Origin: Clavibacter michiganensis
GTDB lineage: Bacteria; Actinomycetota; Actinomycetes; Actinomycetales; Microbacteriaceae
Direction of reading: 5' to 3'
Assembly: GCF_002151125.1 (NCBI RefSeq)
Contig: NZ_MDJZ01000015.1
Span: 124,001 to 188,000 of the forward strand
DNA length: 64,000 nucleotides
The translations under genes were made by a program, and so were the position numbers. Positions 39,314-50,741 of this stretch are shown here, piece by piece. The first letter of the stretch is position 1. Every line of letters begins with the position of its first letter. The notes under the pieces were generated by a model that saw nothing but the letters and a program-made list of their open reading frames with translations, searched no databases and was not told the origin of the DNA.

Positions 39314-39333
39314 GGGGGTCACGCTAATAGAAT
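39311..39333. promoter_or_regulatory. Divergent promoters of the META lipoprotein and gatCAB
   Basis: On the minus strand TAGCGT (39321-39326) is seven bases from ATG 39313, a leaderless layout. On the plus strand TAGAAT (39328-39333) is the -10 candidate for gatC, whose ATG at 39370 has a TTTGGAG ribosome binding site. Confidence 0.5.
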
Positions 39334-39369
39334 CTCCCGGTACCCCCGCACACAGTCCTTTGGAGACGC

Positions 39370-39738
39370 ATGTCCGACACCCGGCCCGAGCCCGCCGACG
39401 CGACCAGCGGGGACGAGACCCCCCAGGCGCCGACCCCCGTGGAGCAGATCAGCCGGGAGCAGGTGCAGCACCTCGCAAGCCTCGCCCGCATCCGCCTCAG
39501 CGAGGAGGAGATCGACACCCTCACGGTGGAGCTCGGCCAGATCGTCGAGTCGGTCGCGAAGGTCACCGCGGTCGCGGGGCCGGACGTCCCCGCCACGAGC
39601 CACCCGATCCCGCTGGCCAACGTCTACCGGCCCGACGTGCCGGGCGAGACCCTGACCACCGCCCAGGCGCTCGAGGGCGCACCCGAGCACGACGGATCCC
39701 GGTTCAAGGTCTCCGCGATCCTCGGCGAAGAGCAGTAG
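39370..39738 (+). CDS. gatC: Glutamyl/aspartyl-tRNA amidotransferase subunit C
   Basis: A 122-residue belt subunit of GatCAB, which converts Glu-tRNA(Gln) and Asp-tRNA(Asn) to their amides. Seen: about 25 variable residues, then [18 protein letters not shown] and the C-terminal RPDVPGETL and [11 protein letters not shown] typical of GatC. TTTGGAG precedes the ATG at 39370. gatA begins seven bases after the stop. The N-terminal extension is longer than average. Confidence 0.95.
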   Translation: MSDTRPEPADATSGDETPQAPTPVEQISREQVQHLASLARIRLSEEEIDTLTVELGQIVESVAKVTAVAGPDVPATSHPIPLANVYRPDVPGETLTTAQALEGAPEHDGSRFKVSAILGEEQ

Positions 39739-39745
39739 GAGCACC

Positions 39746-41293
39746 ATGACCGACGACCTCACGCGCCTCAGCGCCTCCGCCCTCGCCGACCGCCTCGCCT
39801 CGGGCGACGTGTCGAGCGTCGACGCCGTGCGCGCGCACCTCGACCGCATCGACCACGTCGACGGCGACGTCCACGCGTTCCTCCACGTCTCCGGGGAGCG
39901 GGCGCTCGGGCGCGCCGCCGAGATCGACGCGCAGCGCGCCGACGGCGCCGCCCTCGGACCGCTCGCGGGCGTGCCCATCGCCATCAAGGACGTGCTCTGC
40001 ACCATCGACATGCCGTCGACCGCGGGCTCGCGCATGCTCGAGGGCTGGACCCCGCCGTACGACGCCACGGTCGTCCAGCGCCTCCGCGCCGCCGGCCTCG
40101 TGCCGCTCGGCAAGACCAACATGGACGAGTTCGCGATGGGCTCCTCCACCGAGCACTCCGCGTTCGGCGCCACGCACAACCCGTGGGACCTCGACCGCAT
40201 CCCCGGCGGCTCGGGCGGCGGATCCGCGGCCGCGGTCGCCGCGTTCGAGGCGCCCGTCGCGCTCGGCTCCGACACGGGCGGCTCCATCCGCCAGCCCGCC
40301 GCGGTCACCGGCTCGGTCGGCGTCAAGCCCACCTACGGCGGCGTGAGCCGCTACGGCGCGATCGCGCTCGCCTCCAGCCTCGACCAGGTCGGTCCCGTGT
40401 CCCGCACGGTGCTCGACTCGGCGCTCGTGCACGACGTCATCGGCGGGCACGACCCGCGCGACTCCACCTCGCTCACCGACGCGTGGCCGTCCTTCGCGGA
40501 CGCCGCTCGCGCCGGACAGCGCGAGGGATCGCTGAACGGCGTCCGCGTCGGCGTCGTGAAGCAGCTCGACGGCGAGGGCTTCCAGGCCGGCGTCACGCAG
40601 CGCTTCCGGGAGGCGCTCGCGCTCCTCGAGCAGGCCGGTGCCGAGATCGTCGAGGTGAGCGCGCCGAACTTCGAGCACGCCATCGCCGCCTACTACCTGA
40701 TCCTCCCGGCCGAGGCGTCGAGCAACCTCGCCAAGTTCGACTCGGTGCGCTTCGGCCTCCGGGTGAACCCGCCCGGCGGCGGCACGGTCGAGGACGTCAT
40801 GGCGGCGACGCGCGAGGCCGGCTTCGGTCCCGAGGTCAAGCGCCGCATCATCCTCGGCACCTACGCGCTGAGCGCCGGCTACTACGACGCGTACTACGGC
40901 AGCGCGCAGAAGGTCCGCACGCTCATCCAGCGCGACTTCGACGCCGCGTTCCAGCAGGTGGACGTGCTGGTCACGCCGTCCGCGCCCACGACGGCGTTCA
41001 AGCTCGGCGAGAAGCTCGACGACCCGCTGGCGATGTACCTCAACGACCTCACGACGATCCCCGCGAACCTCGCGGGCGTCCCCGGCATCGGCCTCCCCAT
41101 CGGGCTCGCGCCCGAGGACGGCCTGCCCGTCGGGATCCAGTTCATGGCGCCCGCCCGCGAGGACGCGCGCCTCTACACGGTCGGCGCCGCCCTCGAGCAG
41201 ATCCTCGAGCGGCAGTGGGGCGGGCCCCTGCTCGCCCAGGCACCCGAGCTCGCGCGCGCCGCCGCGCGCACCACGGACGGAGACACGCACTGA
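39746..41293 (+). CDS. gatA: Glutamyl/aspartyl-tRNA amidotransferase subunit A
   Basis: A 515-residue amidase that frees ammonia from glutamine for GatB. Seen: the Lys of the Ser-cisSer-Lys triad in [11 protein letters not shown], the Gly/Ser-rich amidase signature [14 protein letters not shown] near residue 155, and the nucleophile region [10 protein letters not shown]. The AGGAG ribosome binding site overlaps the gatC stop. Its TGA shares one base with the gatB ATG. Confidence 0.97.
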   Translation: MTDDLTRLSASALADRLASGDVSSVDAVRAHLDRIDHVDGDVHAFLHVSGERALGRAAEIDAQRADGAALGPLAGVPIAIKDVLCTIDMPSTAGSRMLEGWTPPYDATVVQRLRAAGLVPLGKTNMDEFAMGSSTEHSAFGATHNPWDLDRIPGGSGGGSAAAVAAFEAPVALGSDTGGSIRQPAAVTGSVGVKPTYGGVSRYGAIALASSLDQVGPVSRTVLDSALVHDVIGGHDPRDSTSLTDAWPSFADAARAGQREGSLNGVRVGVVKQLDGEGFQAGVTQRFREALALLEQAGAEIVEVSAPNFEHAIAAYYLILPAEASSNLAKFDSVRFGLRVNPPGGGTVEDVMAATREAGFGPEVKRRIILGTYALSAGYYDAYYGSAQKVRTLIQRDFDAAFQQVDVLVTPSAPTTAFKLGEKLDDPLAMYLNDLTTIPANLAGVPGIGLPIGLAPEDGLPVGIQFMAPAREDARLYTVGAALEQILERQWGGPLLAQAPELARAAARTTDGDTH

Positions 41294-42791
41294 TGGCCAA
41301 GGCAGAGCTGATGGACTACGACGAGGCCATCGAGATGTTCGAGCCCGTGCTCGGGTTCGAGGTGCACGTGGAGCTGAACACGCGCACGAAGATGTTCTCC
41401 GACGCCCCGAACTTCTTCGGCGGCGAGCCCAACACCAACATCACGCCGGTCGACCTCGGGCTCCCGGGCTCGCTGCCCGTGGTGAACGAGCAGGCCGTGC
41501 GGCACTCGATCAGCCTGGGCCTCGCGCTCGGCTGCGAGATCGCGCCGAGCTCGCGCTTCGCCCGGAAGAACTACTTCTACCCGGACCTCGCGAAGAACTA
41601 CCAGATCAGCCAGTTCGACGAGCCCATCGCGTTCCGCGGCTCGGTCGAGGTGGAGATGCCCGACGGCCGCATCGTCACGGTGCCGATCGAGCGCGCCCAC
41701 ATGGAGGAGGACGCCGGGAAGCTCACGCACGTGGGCGGCGCGACGGGCCGGATCCAGGGCGCCGACCACTCGCTCGTCGACTACAACCGCGCGGGCGTGC
41801 CGCTCGTCGAGATCGTCACCGACATCATCTACGGGGCGGAAGGCGAGGCGCCGGAGCTCGCGAAGGCGTACGTGTCGACCATCCGCGACATCGTCGTGGC
41901 GCTCGGCATCTCCGACGCGAAGATGGAGCGCGGCAACCTCCGCTGCGACGCGAACATCTCGCTGAGCCCGCGGGGATCCGGGAAGCTCGGCACCCGCACG
42001 GAGACGAAGAACGTCAACTCGCTCCGCAGCGTCGAGCGCGCCATCCGCTACGAGATCCAGCGCCAGGCGGCGATCCTCGCCTCGGGCGGCACGATCACGC
42101 AGGAGACGCGGCACTGGCACGAGGACACCGGCCGCACCTCCGCCGGGCGCCCGAAGAGCGACGCCGACGACTACCGGTACTTCCCGGAGCCCGACCTGCT
42201 GCCCGTCGAGCCGAGCGCCGAGCTCATCGAGGAGCTGCGGGCGGCCTTGCCCGAGGCGCCGGCGATCCGCCGCCGCCGGCTCAAGGCCGAGTGGGGCTTC
42301 ACCGACCTGGAGTTCCAGGACGTCGTGAACTCCGGGCTCCTCACCGAGCTCGTCGGCACGGTCGAGGCGGGCGCCGCGCCCCAGGCGGCGCGCAAGTGGT
42401 GGACGGGCGAGATCGCCCGCATCGCCAACGCGCGCGGCGTGGACGCGGCGACGCTCATCACCCCTGAGCAGGTGGCGTCGGTGATCGAGCTGGTCGAGGC
42501 CGGCACGCTGACCAACCGCCTCGCACGCGACGTCATCGAGGGCGTCATCGACGGCGAGGGCACGGCCCAGGAGGTGGTGGACGCCCGCGGTCTCGCGGTC
42601 GTGTCCGACGACGGCCCGCTCATCGAGGCCATCGACGCCGCGCTGCAGGCGCAGCCCGACGTGCTGGCGAAGATCCGCGACGGCAAGGTGCAGGCCGCCG
42701 GCGCCGTCATCGGCGCCGTGATGAAGGCCATGCGCGGCCAGGCGGACGCGGCCCGCGTCCGCGAGCTCGTGCTGGAGCGCGCGCAGGCCTC

Positions 42792-42795
<4 letters not shown>
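41293..42795 (+). CDS. gatB: Glutamyl/aspartyl-tRNA amidotransferase subunit B
   Basis: A 500-residue subunit that activates the misacylated tRNA and transfers ammonia. Seen: [20 protein letters not shown], the GatB signature [15 protein letters not shown], the cradle motif [22 protein letters not shown], and the C-terminal helical/YqeY-like tail from about residue 300. The ATG overlaps the gatA stop by one base. The stop overlaps the start of the ABC-F gene (GTGA). Confidence 0.97.
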
Positions 42796-44429
<1,634 letters not shown>

Positions 44430-44447
44430 CGCCCGGGCCCCGCCCCG

Positions 44448-46097
44448 CTACTGGTACGTGACGAGGTCCGGCACCGGCGACACGTCGCGCATGGTCTGCT
44501 CGGGGGTCAGCATCGGCGTGTCCTCGTCGATGAAGTTCTTCCAGCCCCATGCGAGGCCGGCCGGCGCATCCGCGTGCAGCGCCCGCCAGGTGGCCTGCTT
44601 GTCCGGTTGGCCCCCCTGCCCGTCCGCGTGGACGAGCATCGCGAGCTCCGGGTGCGCCAGGTCGAGCGACGCGCGGTCCTGGATCATGCTGAGCCGGAAC
44701 TGGTGCAGCACGAGCATCTTCTGGGGCAGGCCGCGGTCGCGGACGAGGCCGGCGAGCCAGTCGGTCGTGGCGTCCACCTCGGCGGCGGACACGCTGCCGA
44801 TCTGCTTCAGCGGCACCTGGTCCGGGCCGAGCCGCCACTCGGGGTCGAGCGCGAGGCCCACGCCCGGCTGCGCGAGAACGGTCTCGTAGCGCTTCGCCTG
44901 GGTGAGGAAGTCGGTGCGGCCGGGCTGCAGGTCGATGACGACGTAGACGCCCGCGTCCCGGGCGGCGTCGATCCACGGCTGCAGGGTCTCGACGGGCACC
45001 TCGTTGGAGTAGTCGCCGTCCGGGCCGGCGGAGCCCGCGGCGACCGTGGCGATGAGCTCGAACATGGGGATCACGGGCTCGTCGGAGAACGGCTGGTACT
45101 CGGCGGCCTGCGCCTTCGCGCGCGCCACGGCATCCGCGGGGCCCTGCTCGCCGAGCACGCCGAGCGCGCCCGTGCCGGCGGCGCCGTAGAGCGCGACGTA
45201 GCGCTTGCCCGGCAGGACGAGCTGCCCGCCGCCCGGCAGCTGGTCGCCCGCAGCCGCGGTCTTGATGCGGCCCTCGAGCGAGGCGTCGTCCGCGTAGGCG
45301 GCCCCGACGGCGATGGTGCTCGCCGCGCCCGCGTCGTGCAGCGCGGCGACCGCGTCGGCGGAGGCGCGCGGATCCGGCGTGGCCTCGGGCACGACGGTCA
45401 CGCCGACGCCGGCCGCGCGGGCCGTCGCGACCGCGGCGAGGGAGGAGGCGGCGTCGGTCGCGAGCGCGTGCGCGCCGTCGAGGGGGGCGGCCGGCGCGGT
45501 CACGGGGAGGGCGTCGTCCCCGGATCCGGTCGGCGCGGGGGACGGCGCGGCGTCGGCGGCGGGCGCGGCGAGGCCGGCGACGCGGGACACGGCGGCGGCG
45601 GGATCCTGGTCGGCGGCGTCCTCGACGTCGGCCCCGGTCACGCGCGCGACGTCGGCCGCGTGGTCGGCCCGGACGACCGTGGTCGACGCGGGCAGGCCCT
45701 GGACGGCGTCGTCCCCGAGGTCGCCGACGGCCAGCACGCCGGTGGATCCGAGGCGCTCGATCTCCGAGGCCGTCCCCGAGCCCTGCACGATGAGGGGAGC
45801 GCCCAGCGCCACGGCGGCCTCGGCGCCGAGCGCCTGCGCCGGGAGGTCGCCCGCGGGCGCCAGCACCGCGACGGGCGCCGAGCGGAAGAGGCTCCCGCTC
45901 ATGGCGACCGACGCGCTCGCGTCGTCCGCCTCGCCCACGACGGTGAGCGCCGCATCCGGCGCCGCGGTCACCGGGCGGACCACCTCGGGCGCCGGGTCCT
46001 CGGCCGTGCACGCGCCGAGGCCGACGACGAGCCCGACGGCGGCGACGAGGGAGGCGGAGGTGCGGAGGGACCGGGGGAGGCGGAGCGGCGACGTCAC
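44448..46097 (-). CDS. Lipoprotein with wall-binding-like repeats and a barrel-like C-terminal half
   Basis: A 549-residue exported lipoprotein. Seen: a signal with lipobox GLGAC (Cys30); residues about 50-290 resemble cell-wall-binding repeat type 2 (ALGAEAAVALGAPLIVQG, IERLGSTGVLAVGD); residues about 310-549 alternate strand- and helix-like segments (VPVETLQPWIDAARDAG, VYVVIDLQPG, GLALDPEWRLG, KMLVLHQF), suggesting a TIM-barrel hydrolase-like fold. Asp/Glu at strand ends could be catalytic; no family is recognised with certainty. The GTG at 46097 follows a TAGCGT box by six bases. Confidence 0.82.
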   Translation of the reverse strand: MTSPLRLPRSLRTSASLVAAVGLVVGLGACTAEDPAPEVVRPVTAAPDAALTVVGEADDASASVAMSGSLFRSAPVAVLAPAGDLPAQALGAEAAVALGAPLIVQGSGTASEIERLGSTGVLAVGDLGDDAVQGLPASTTVVRADHAADVARVTGADVEDAADQDPAAAVSRVAGLAAPAADAAPSPAPTGSGDDALPVTAPAAPLDGAHALATDAASSLAAVATARAAGVGVTVVPEATPDPRASADAVAALHDAGAASTIAVGAAYADDASLEGRIKTAAAGDQLPGGGQLVLPGKRYVALYGAAGTGALGVLGEQGPADAVARAKAQAAEYQPFSDEPVIPMFELIATVAAGSAGPDGDYSNEVPVETLQPWIDAARDAGVYVVIDLQPGRTDFLTQAKRYETVLAQPGVGLALDPEWRLGPDQVPLKQIGSVSAAEVDATTDWLAGLVRDRGLPQKMLVLHQFRLSMIQDRASLDLAHPELAMLVHADGQGGQPDKQATWRALHADAPAGLAWGWKNFIDEDTPMLTPEQTMRDVSPVPDLVTYQ

Positions 46098-46109
46098 CCG
46101 CCCACGCTA
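46095..46109 (-). promoter_or_regulatory. Leaderless-type promoter of the wall-binding lipoprotein gene
   Basis: TAGCGT on the minus strand (46104-46109), six bases, then the GTG at 46097. Confidence 0.55.
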
Positions 46110-46251
46110 CGCGACCCCGGCGGGGGCGCGACGACGGCGCGGGCCGCCGCCCCCGCTCCACGGGCAGCCGCGCGACGGTCCCCACCAGCCGCCTCGTGCC
46201 GCGCGCGGGCGATCCGCACCCGCCTCCCACGGGTCTCCCGGTCCCGCCCCG

Positions 46252-46257
46252 TACGGT
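46252..46257 (+). promoter_or_regulatory. Candidate -10 box of the Gly/Asp-rich protein gene
   Basis: TACGGT leaves a leader of about 55 bases with a GAGAGG ribosome binding site before ATG 46318. The rest of the divergent region 46098-46317 shows nothing else. Confidence 0.4.
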
Positions 46258-46317
46258 GGCCGGAGGCCGATGCGGTCGGCGACACGCGCCGATCCGGCCC
46301 CGGCGAGAGGCACCACC

Positions 46318-46971
46318 ATGGGATTGCTGGACAGGCTCCTGGGCCGCGACGAGCAGCCCGCCGAGCGACGCGGCCGCGGTGCGGCCCCCGCCCCGCAGGA
46401 GCGCAGCGCCGACGAGGTCGCCGTCGAGCGCTACCGCTACCTCCTCCGCACCGCGCCGCCGGAGCGGATCGAGGAGGTGCACCTCGAGGCCTTCCGGAAG
46501 CTCACCCCGGAGCAGCGCGAGATCCTCTTCCGCCAGCTCAGCTCGGACGCGGCCGAGGGCGACGCGCCCGTCGACGACCGCCCCGAGTCGCTCGCGCGCT
46601 CCGCCACCCGGTCGGAGATGCGCGCGCCCGGCACGCTCGAGCGCACCCTCGGACCCCGGGGCGGCCTCGCGGGCGGCGGCGCCGGGATGGGCATGGGCGG
46701 CATGATCGCCGGATCCATGCTCGGCACCATCGCCGGCGTCGTGGTCGGCTCGGCCATCGCGCAGGCGCTGATCCCCGACGCGGTCGGGCACGACCCGTCC
46801 GCCGCGGACGGTGCCGATGCGGGCGCGGACGGCGGGGCGGATGCCGGTGCCGACGCGGGCGCGGCGGACGCGGGCGCCGGCGACTTCGGCAGCGGCGAGT
46901 TCGGGTCCGGGGACTTCGGCGGCGGCGCCGACATGGGCGGCAGCGACTTCGGCGGCGGCGACTTCTTCTAG
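46318..46971 (+). CDS. Gly/Asp-rich protein with glycine-zipper segment
   Basis: A 217-residue protein of unknown function. Seen: a charged helical N-terminal part (residues 1-100, VERYRYLLRTAPPERIEEVH, FRKLTPEQREILF), a glycine-zipper-like hydrophobic segment (about 118-150, GMGMGGMIAGSMLGTIAGVV), and a tail of Gly/Asp/Ala with repeated GDFG or GSG units ending in FF. Similar actinobacterial genes carry misleading names such as cation-transporting ATPase, which nothing here supports. GAGAGG precedes the ATG. It may be membrane-associated through the zipper. Confidence 0.82.
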   Translation: MGLLDRLLGRDEQPAERRGRGAAPAPQERSADEVAVERYRYLLRTAPPERIEEVHLEAFRKLTPEQREILFRQLSSDAAEGDAPVDDRPESLARSATRSEMRAPGTLERTLGPRGGLAGGGAGMGMGGMIAGSMLGTIAGVVVGSAIAQALIPDAVGHDPSAADGADAGADGGADAGADAGAADAGAGDFGSGEFGSGDFGGGADMGGSDFGGGDFF

Positions 46972-46995
46972 CGCGCGCCGCCGGGTGGGGCGGGC

Positions 46996-48684
46996 CTAGC
47001 CCGCCTCGAGGATCCCCTCGCGCACCTTCCGGCGAAGCACCTTGCCGAGGAGCGAGGTCGGCAGCTCGTCGAGCACCACGATCCGCCGGGGCACCTTGTA
47101 GGCGGCGAGCTCCGCGCGCAGCGTCGTCCGGGCGCCCTGCTCGTCGAGCGTCGCGCCCTCGTCGAGGACCACGGCCGCGACGACCTCCTCGTCGCCGCCG
47201 TCCCGCGGTATCCCGACCACCGCGGCGTCCCTGATCCCGTCGAGCGCGCGCACGGCGTCCTCGACCTCGGACGGGGAGACGTTGAAGCCGCCCGTGATGA
47301 TGAGCTCCTTGATCCGGTCGGCGATGCGCACGAAGCCGTCCGCGTCGATCGAGACCACGTCGCCCGTGCGGAACCAGCCGCCCTCGAGCAGCACGGCCGC
47401 CGTCTCGTCGGGTCGGCCGTGGTAGCCGCGGAACACCTGGGGTCCGCGGACGAGCAGCTCGCCGGGCTCGCCCGCGGGCCGGTCGCGGGTCGGGTCCTCG
47501 GGATCCACGACGCGCACCTCGGTGTTCGGCAGCGGCAGCCCGACCGTCCCGGCGCGGCGCGTGTCGCCGACGGGGTTGGCCATCAGCACCGGCGAGCACT
47601 CCGACAGGCCGTAGCCCTCGACGAGCCAGCCGCCCGTCTGCTCCTCCCACGGCACCACGACCGACTCGGGCAGCGCCATGGCGCCCGAGATGGAGATGGA
47701 GATCCCGTCGAGCGACACGCCCTCCGCCTCGGCGGCCTCGCGCAGCCGCCGGTAGATGGGCGGCACGGCGGGCAGGAACGTCGGCGGGTGGCGGCGGATC
47801 GCCTGCAGCACGAGGTCGGGCTCGAAGCGGGGGAACAGCACCAGGCGCGAGCCCATGCTCATCGCGAAGGTCAGGCAGAGGGTGAGCCCGTAGGCGTGGA
47901 ACATGGGCAGGACCGCGTAGACGACGCTCGTGCCGCGCGGGATGGTCGGCACCCAGGCCCGGGACTGGGCCGCGTTCGCGCTGAGGTTGAGGTGGGTGAG
48001 CTCCGCGCCCTTGGGCGCGCCCGTCGTGCCGCTCGTGTACTGGATCACCGCGAGGTCGGAGGCCGCGGGTCGCGGGTGCTCGACGGGCAGGGGCGCCGCG
48101 GCGGTGATCCGCTCCCAGGTGATCGTGCCCGAGACCTTCGCGGCGATGGCGGCGCGCGCCGCCCGGGCCTTGGGGACGGGGAGGCGGAGGAGGAGGCGGG
48201 TGCGCCGCGGCATCGCCCGCGTCACGTCGACGGAGACGATGCGCTCGGGCCGCACCGCGTCGGGGAGGGCCTGGATGGTGGCGACGGACCTGTCCCACGC
48301 GATCACCGTGCGCGCGCCGTGGTCCTCGAACTGGTGCTGCAGCTCGCGCGGCGTGTAGAGCGGGTTGTGCTCCACGACCACCGCGCCGAGGCGCAGCACC
48401 GCGTAGAACGCGACGACGTGCTGCGGGCAGTTCGGCAGCACGATCGCCACGGGGTCGCCCGCGCGCACGCCCGCGTCGGCGAGGCCCTGCGCGGCGCGCG
48501 CGATCAGCTCGCCCAGCTCGCGGTAGGTCGTCGTGGCCCCGAGGAAGTCGAGCGCCGTGCCGCCGGGGAAGCGGAGCACGGACTGGTCGACGATGTCGAC
48601 GAGCGATCCCTGCGGCAGGTCGATCTCGTGCGGGACGTCGGGCGCGTAGCTGGCCAGCCAGGGCCGGTCGGTGGGGGTGGTCAC
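46996..48684 (-). CDS. Long-chain fatty acid-CoA ligase-like AMP-binding protein (copy 1)
   Basis: A 562-residue ANL-superfamily enzyme that would activate a carboxylic acid as adenylate and CoA thioester. Seen: the P-loop YTSGTTGAPKGAELTH, YGLSECSP, GWFRTGDV, RIKELIITGGFNV and the catalytic Lys of LLGKVLRRKVRE near the C-terminus. It is a close paralogue of the ligase at 51836-53524, of equal length. The GTG at 48684 follows TAGGGT by seven bases. All genes from here to 54518 point the same way. Confidence 0.93.
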   Translation of the reverse strand: MTTPTDRPWLASYAPDVPHEIDLPQGSLVDIVDQSVLRFPGGTALDFLGATTTYRELGELIARAAQGLADAGVRAGDPVAIVLPNCPQHVVAFYAVLRLGAVVVEHNPLYTPRELQHQFEDHGARTVIAWDRSVATIQALPDAVRPERIVSVDVTRAMPRRTRLLLRLPVPKARAARAAIAAKVSGTITWERITAAAPLPVEHPRPAASDLAVIQYTSGTTGAPKGAELTHLNLSANAAQSRAWVPTIPRGTSVVYAVLPMFHAYGLTLCLTFAMSMGSRLVLFPRFEPDLVLQAIRRHPPTFLPAVPPIYRRLREAAEAEGVSLDGISISISGAMALPESVVVPWEEQTGGWLVEGYGLSECSPVLMANPVGDTRRAGTVGLPLPNTEVRVVDPEDPTRDRPAGEPGELLVRGPQVFRGYHGRPDETAAVLLEGGWFRTGDVVSIDADGFVRIADRIKELIITGGFNVSPSEVEDAVRALDGIRDAAVVGIPRDGGDEEVVAAVVLDEGATLDEQGARTTLRAELAAYKVPRRIVVLDELPTSLLGKVLRRKVREGILEAG

Positions 48685-48697
48685 CCCTCCCACCCTA
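48682..48697 (-). promoter_or_regulatory. Leaderless-type promoter of acyl-CoA ligase copy 1
   Basis: TAGGGT on the minus strand (48692-48697), seven bases, then the GTG at 48684. The spacer GGGAGGG would lie too close to the start to act as a ribosome binding site. Confidence 0.5.
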
Positions 48698-48761
48698 GGC
48701 CGCGGGGGTCGCTCGCCCGGTGACGCGGAGGCGACGACGCGGGGACGAGGCCGTCCCGGCG

Positions 48762-49208
48762 TCAGGAGCGGCCCGCGTGCCGCCCCTCGGCCAGGTAGGC
48801 GAGCCGGTGCAGCGTCTCCACGTTGCGCGCGTGCAGGAGCATGTCCAGGACGGGCGCGGGGACGAGGCGCCCCGGGCCCCGCACGGCCTCCTCGGTCATG
48901 CGCACCTCGCAGCCGTCGGGGAGCGTCCGCACCTCGACGGTCACGCGCGCCTCGCCGAGCGGCCAGCCCTTCGGCTGCATGACCATGCGACGCGGCGGAT
49001 CCCACTCGAGCATCGTGGTCGCGTCGTCGATGAGCACGGGCCAGGAGCCGAAGGAGTGGTGCAGCTGGGAGCCGACGGCGGGCCACGCGTCGTCGACGGA
49101 CCGCATCCGGGACGCGCCGACGACCCACGCGGGGAACAGCCAGCCGTCGGAGACGACCTCGGCGACGTCGGACGGGGAGCAGTTCATGCGGCGGCGGGTG
49201 ACGGACAT
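48762..49208 (-). CDS. SRPBCC-family (START-like) protein
   Basis: A 148-residue single-domain protein. Seen: the helix-grip fold pattern (VTRRRMNCSPSDVAEVVSD start, GWLFPAWVVGASR, an ACWDPP-like EWDPPRRMVM in the middle, and a C-terminal helix DMLLHARNVETLHRLAYL) as in polyketide-cyclase/dehydrase and lipid-transfer proteins. Such domains bind hydrophobic ligands; with ligases, a FAD oxidoreductase and SDRs around it, a lipid ligand is plausible but unproven. The ATG at 49208 has GGAGG too close for normal use; a CAGACT hexamer six bases upstream suggests leaderless start. Confidence 0.85.
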   Translation of the reverse strand: MSVTRRRMNCSPSDVAEVVSDGWLFPAWVVGASRMRSVDDAWPAVGSQLHHSFGSWPVLIDDATTMLEWDPPRRMVMQPKGWPLGEARVTVEVRTLPDGCEVRMTEEAVRGPGRLVPAPVLDMLLHARNVETLHRLAYLAEGRHAGRS

Positions 49209-49280
49209 GCCTCCAGTCTGGTGGGCGCGTCCAGCCTCCGGTAATCGGGACGCCGGGCTAGGCACCCGCGGGCTGCGCTG

Positions 49281-50729
49281 CTACAGCGAGAGGTCGGGCC
49301 CGCGCTCGATCCCGAACTCGTGCCGCAGCGCGCTCCGGGCCGCCTGGTACCCGGCCATGCCGTGCACGCCCGGGCCGGGCGTGGCCGAGCTCGACGCGAG
49401 GTAGACGCCGGCCGCCGGGCTGCGCCACGGATCCGGCGAGAGCACCGGTCGCGCGAGCAGCTGCCAGACGCTCGCGGCGCCCGCGGCGATGTCGCCGCCG
49501 ATGTAGTTGGGGTCGTGCTCCTCCATGCCGACGGCGTCGATGCTGGAGGAGGCGAGGATCAGGTCGCGGAAGCCGGGGGCGAACCGCTCGATCTGCTGCG
49601 TGATCGCCTCGGTCTGGTCGACCGTGGATCCCGCGGGCACGTGCGTGTAGGCCCAGAGCACGTGCTGTCCCGCGGGCGCGCGGCCCGGGTCGTCGATGGA
49701 GGGCTGCGCCACGAGCACGTACGGGTCGTCGCTGTGGCGGCCCGCCGCCACGTCGCGCTCGGCCGCCTGGATCTCGGCGCGCGTGCCGCCGACGTGCAGC
49801 GTGCCCGCCTTCCGGAGCTCGGAATCCGTCCACGGCACCGGACCGGAGAGCGCGAAGTCGACCTTGGAGGCCGCGTTGCCGTAGCGGAAGCGGCGGAGGG
49901 CACGGAGGTAGCGGGCGGGCAGGCGGTCGCTCGCGATGCGCGAGAGGGCCCGGGCGCTGGTGTCGAGGAGCACCGCGCGGGCGGCGGGCAGCTCGCGGAT
50001 CCGGCGCACCTCGGAGCCCGTGATCACCTCGCCGCCGTGGGCGCGCAGGTCGTCGACCATGGCGTCGACGATGGACTGGCTGCCGCCGATGGGGACCGGC
50101 CAGCCGCGCGCGTGCGCGTAGGCGCCGAGGGAGAGCGCGGCAGCGGCGGTGGAGACGCTCGGCATGGTCTGGATCGCGTGGGCCGCGACGCCGGTGAACA
50201 TGGCGGGCGCGACGTCGCCGCGGAAGCGCGCGTTCCAGAGGGGCGACCCCTGCTCGAGCGCACGGAGGCCCAGCCGGATCGCGGTGGGCGGGTGCCGAGG
50301 GACCTGCAGGAGCGGGCCGTTGGTGAACTGGGCGACGCGGTCGGCGGAGGCCGCGAGCGAGCCCATGATCTGTCGCCACGCGCGCCCGTCGACGCCGAGC
50401 GCGTCGACCGTGCGTTCGAGGTCGCGGTAGGCGATGCCCGAGACGCCGCCGTCGAGGGGATGCCCGTAGGAGATCTCCGGCACGACGAGGTCGATGCGCC
50501 GGTCGAGCTGGAACGCCCGGAAGAAGCCCGACGCGAGCGCCATCGGGTGCACGGCGGAGCAGATGTCGTGGTGGAAGCCGGGGAGCGTGAGCTCTGCCGT
50601 GCGGCTGCCGCCGCCGATGGTGTCCGCCCGCTCGTGGACCTGCACGGACAGGCCCGCGCGGGCCATCGTCACGGCCGCCGCCAGCCCGTTCGGTCCCGAG
50701 CCGACCACGATCGCGTCGATGTCACCCAT
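49281..50729 (-). CDS. FAD-dependent oxidoreductase (phytoene desaturase-like)
   Basis: A 482-residue flavoprotein. Seen: the dinucleotide motif VVGSGPNGLAAAV at residue 8, HERADTIGGGSRT, a C-terminal FAD-closing sequence with GVYLASSSATPGPGVHGM, and overall CrtI/NAD(P)/FAD family length. No other carotenoid genes are nearby, so desaturation of carotenoid is not implied; retinol-saturase-like or lipid substrates are possible. The ATG at 50729 lies six bases after a TAGCCT box. The stop codon of the SDR gene upstream is nine bases away. Confidence 0.92.
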   Translation of the reverse strand: MGDIDAIVVGSGPNGLAAAVTMARAGLSVQVHERADTIGGGSRTAELTLPGFHHDICSAVHPMALASGFFRAFQLDRRIDLVVPEISYGHPLDGGVSGIAYRDLERTVDALGVDGRAWRQIMGSLAASADRVAQFTNGPLLQVPRHPPTAIRLGLRALEQGSPLWNARFRGDVAPAMFTGVAAHAIQTMPSVSTAAAALSLGAYAHARGWPVPIGGSQSIVDAMVDDLRAHGGEVITGSEVRRIRELPAARAVLLDTSARALSRIASDRLPARYLRALRRFRYGNAASKVDFALSGPVPWTDSELRKAGTLHVGGTRAEIQAAERDVAAGRHSDDPYVLVAQPSIDDPGRAPAGQHVLWAYTHVPAGSTVDQTEAITQQIERFAPGFRDLILASSSIDAVGMEEHDPNYIGGDIAAGAASVWQLLARPVLSPDPWRSPAAGVYLASSSATPGPGVHGMAGYQAARSALRHEFGIERGPDLSL

Positions 50730-50741
50730 GCGTCGAGGCTA
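50727..50741 (-). promoter_or_regulatory. Leaderless-type promoter of the FAD oxidoreductase gene
   Basis: TAGCCT on the minus strand (50736-50741) overlaps the upstream SDR stop region; six bases follow before the ATG at 50729. Confidence 0.5.

Noticed and set aside
39857-40000. tRNA-like folding near the gat operon
   Set aside because: No cloverleaf with a T-arm GTTCGA-type sequence could be built; the region codes for GatA. I saw no tRNA anywhere in the window.
49206-49220. CAGACT six bases before the SRPBCC ATG as a leaderless promoter
   Set aside because: The first base of the -10 box is C rather than T, so I did not list it as a feature, though the spacing fits.
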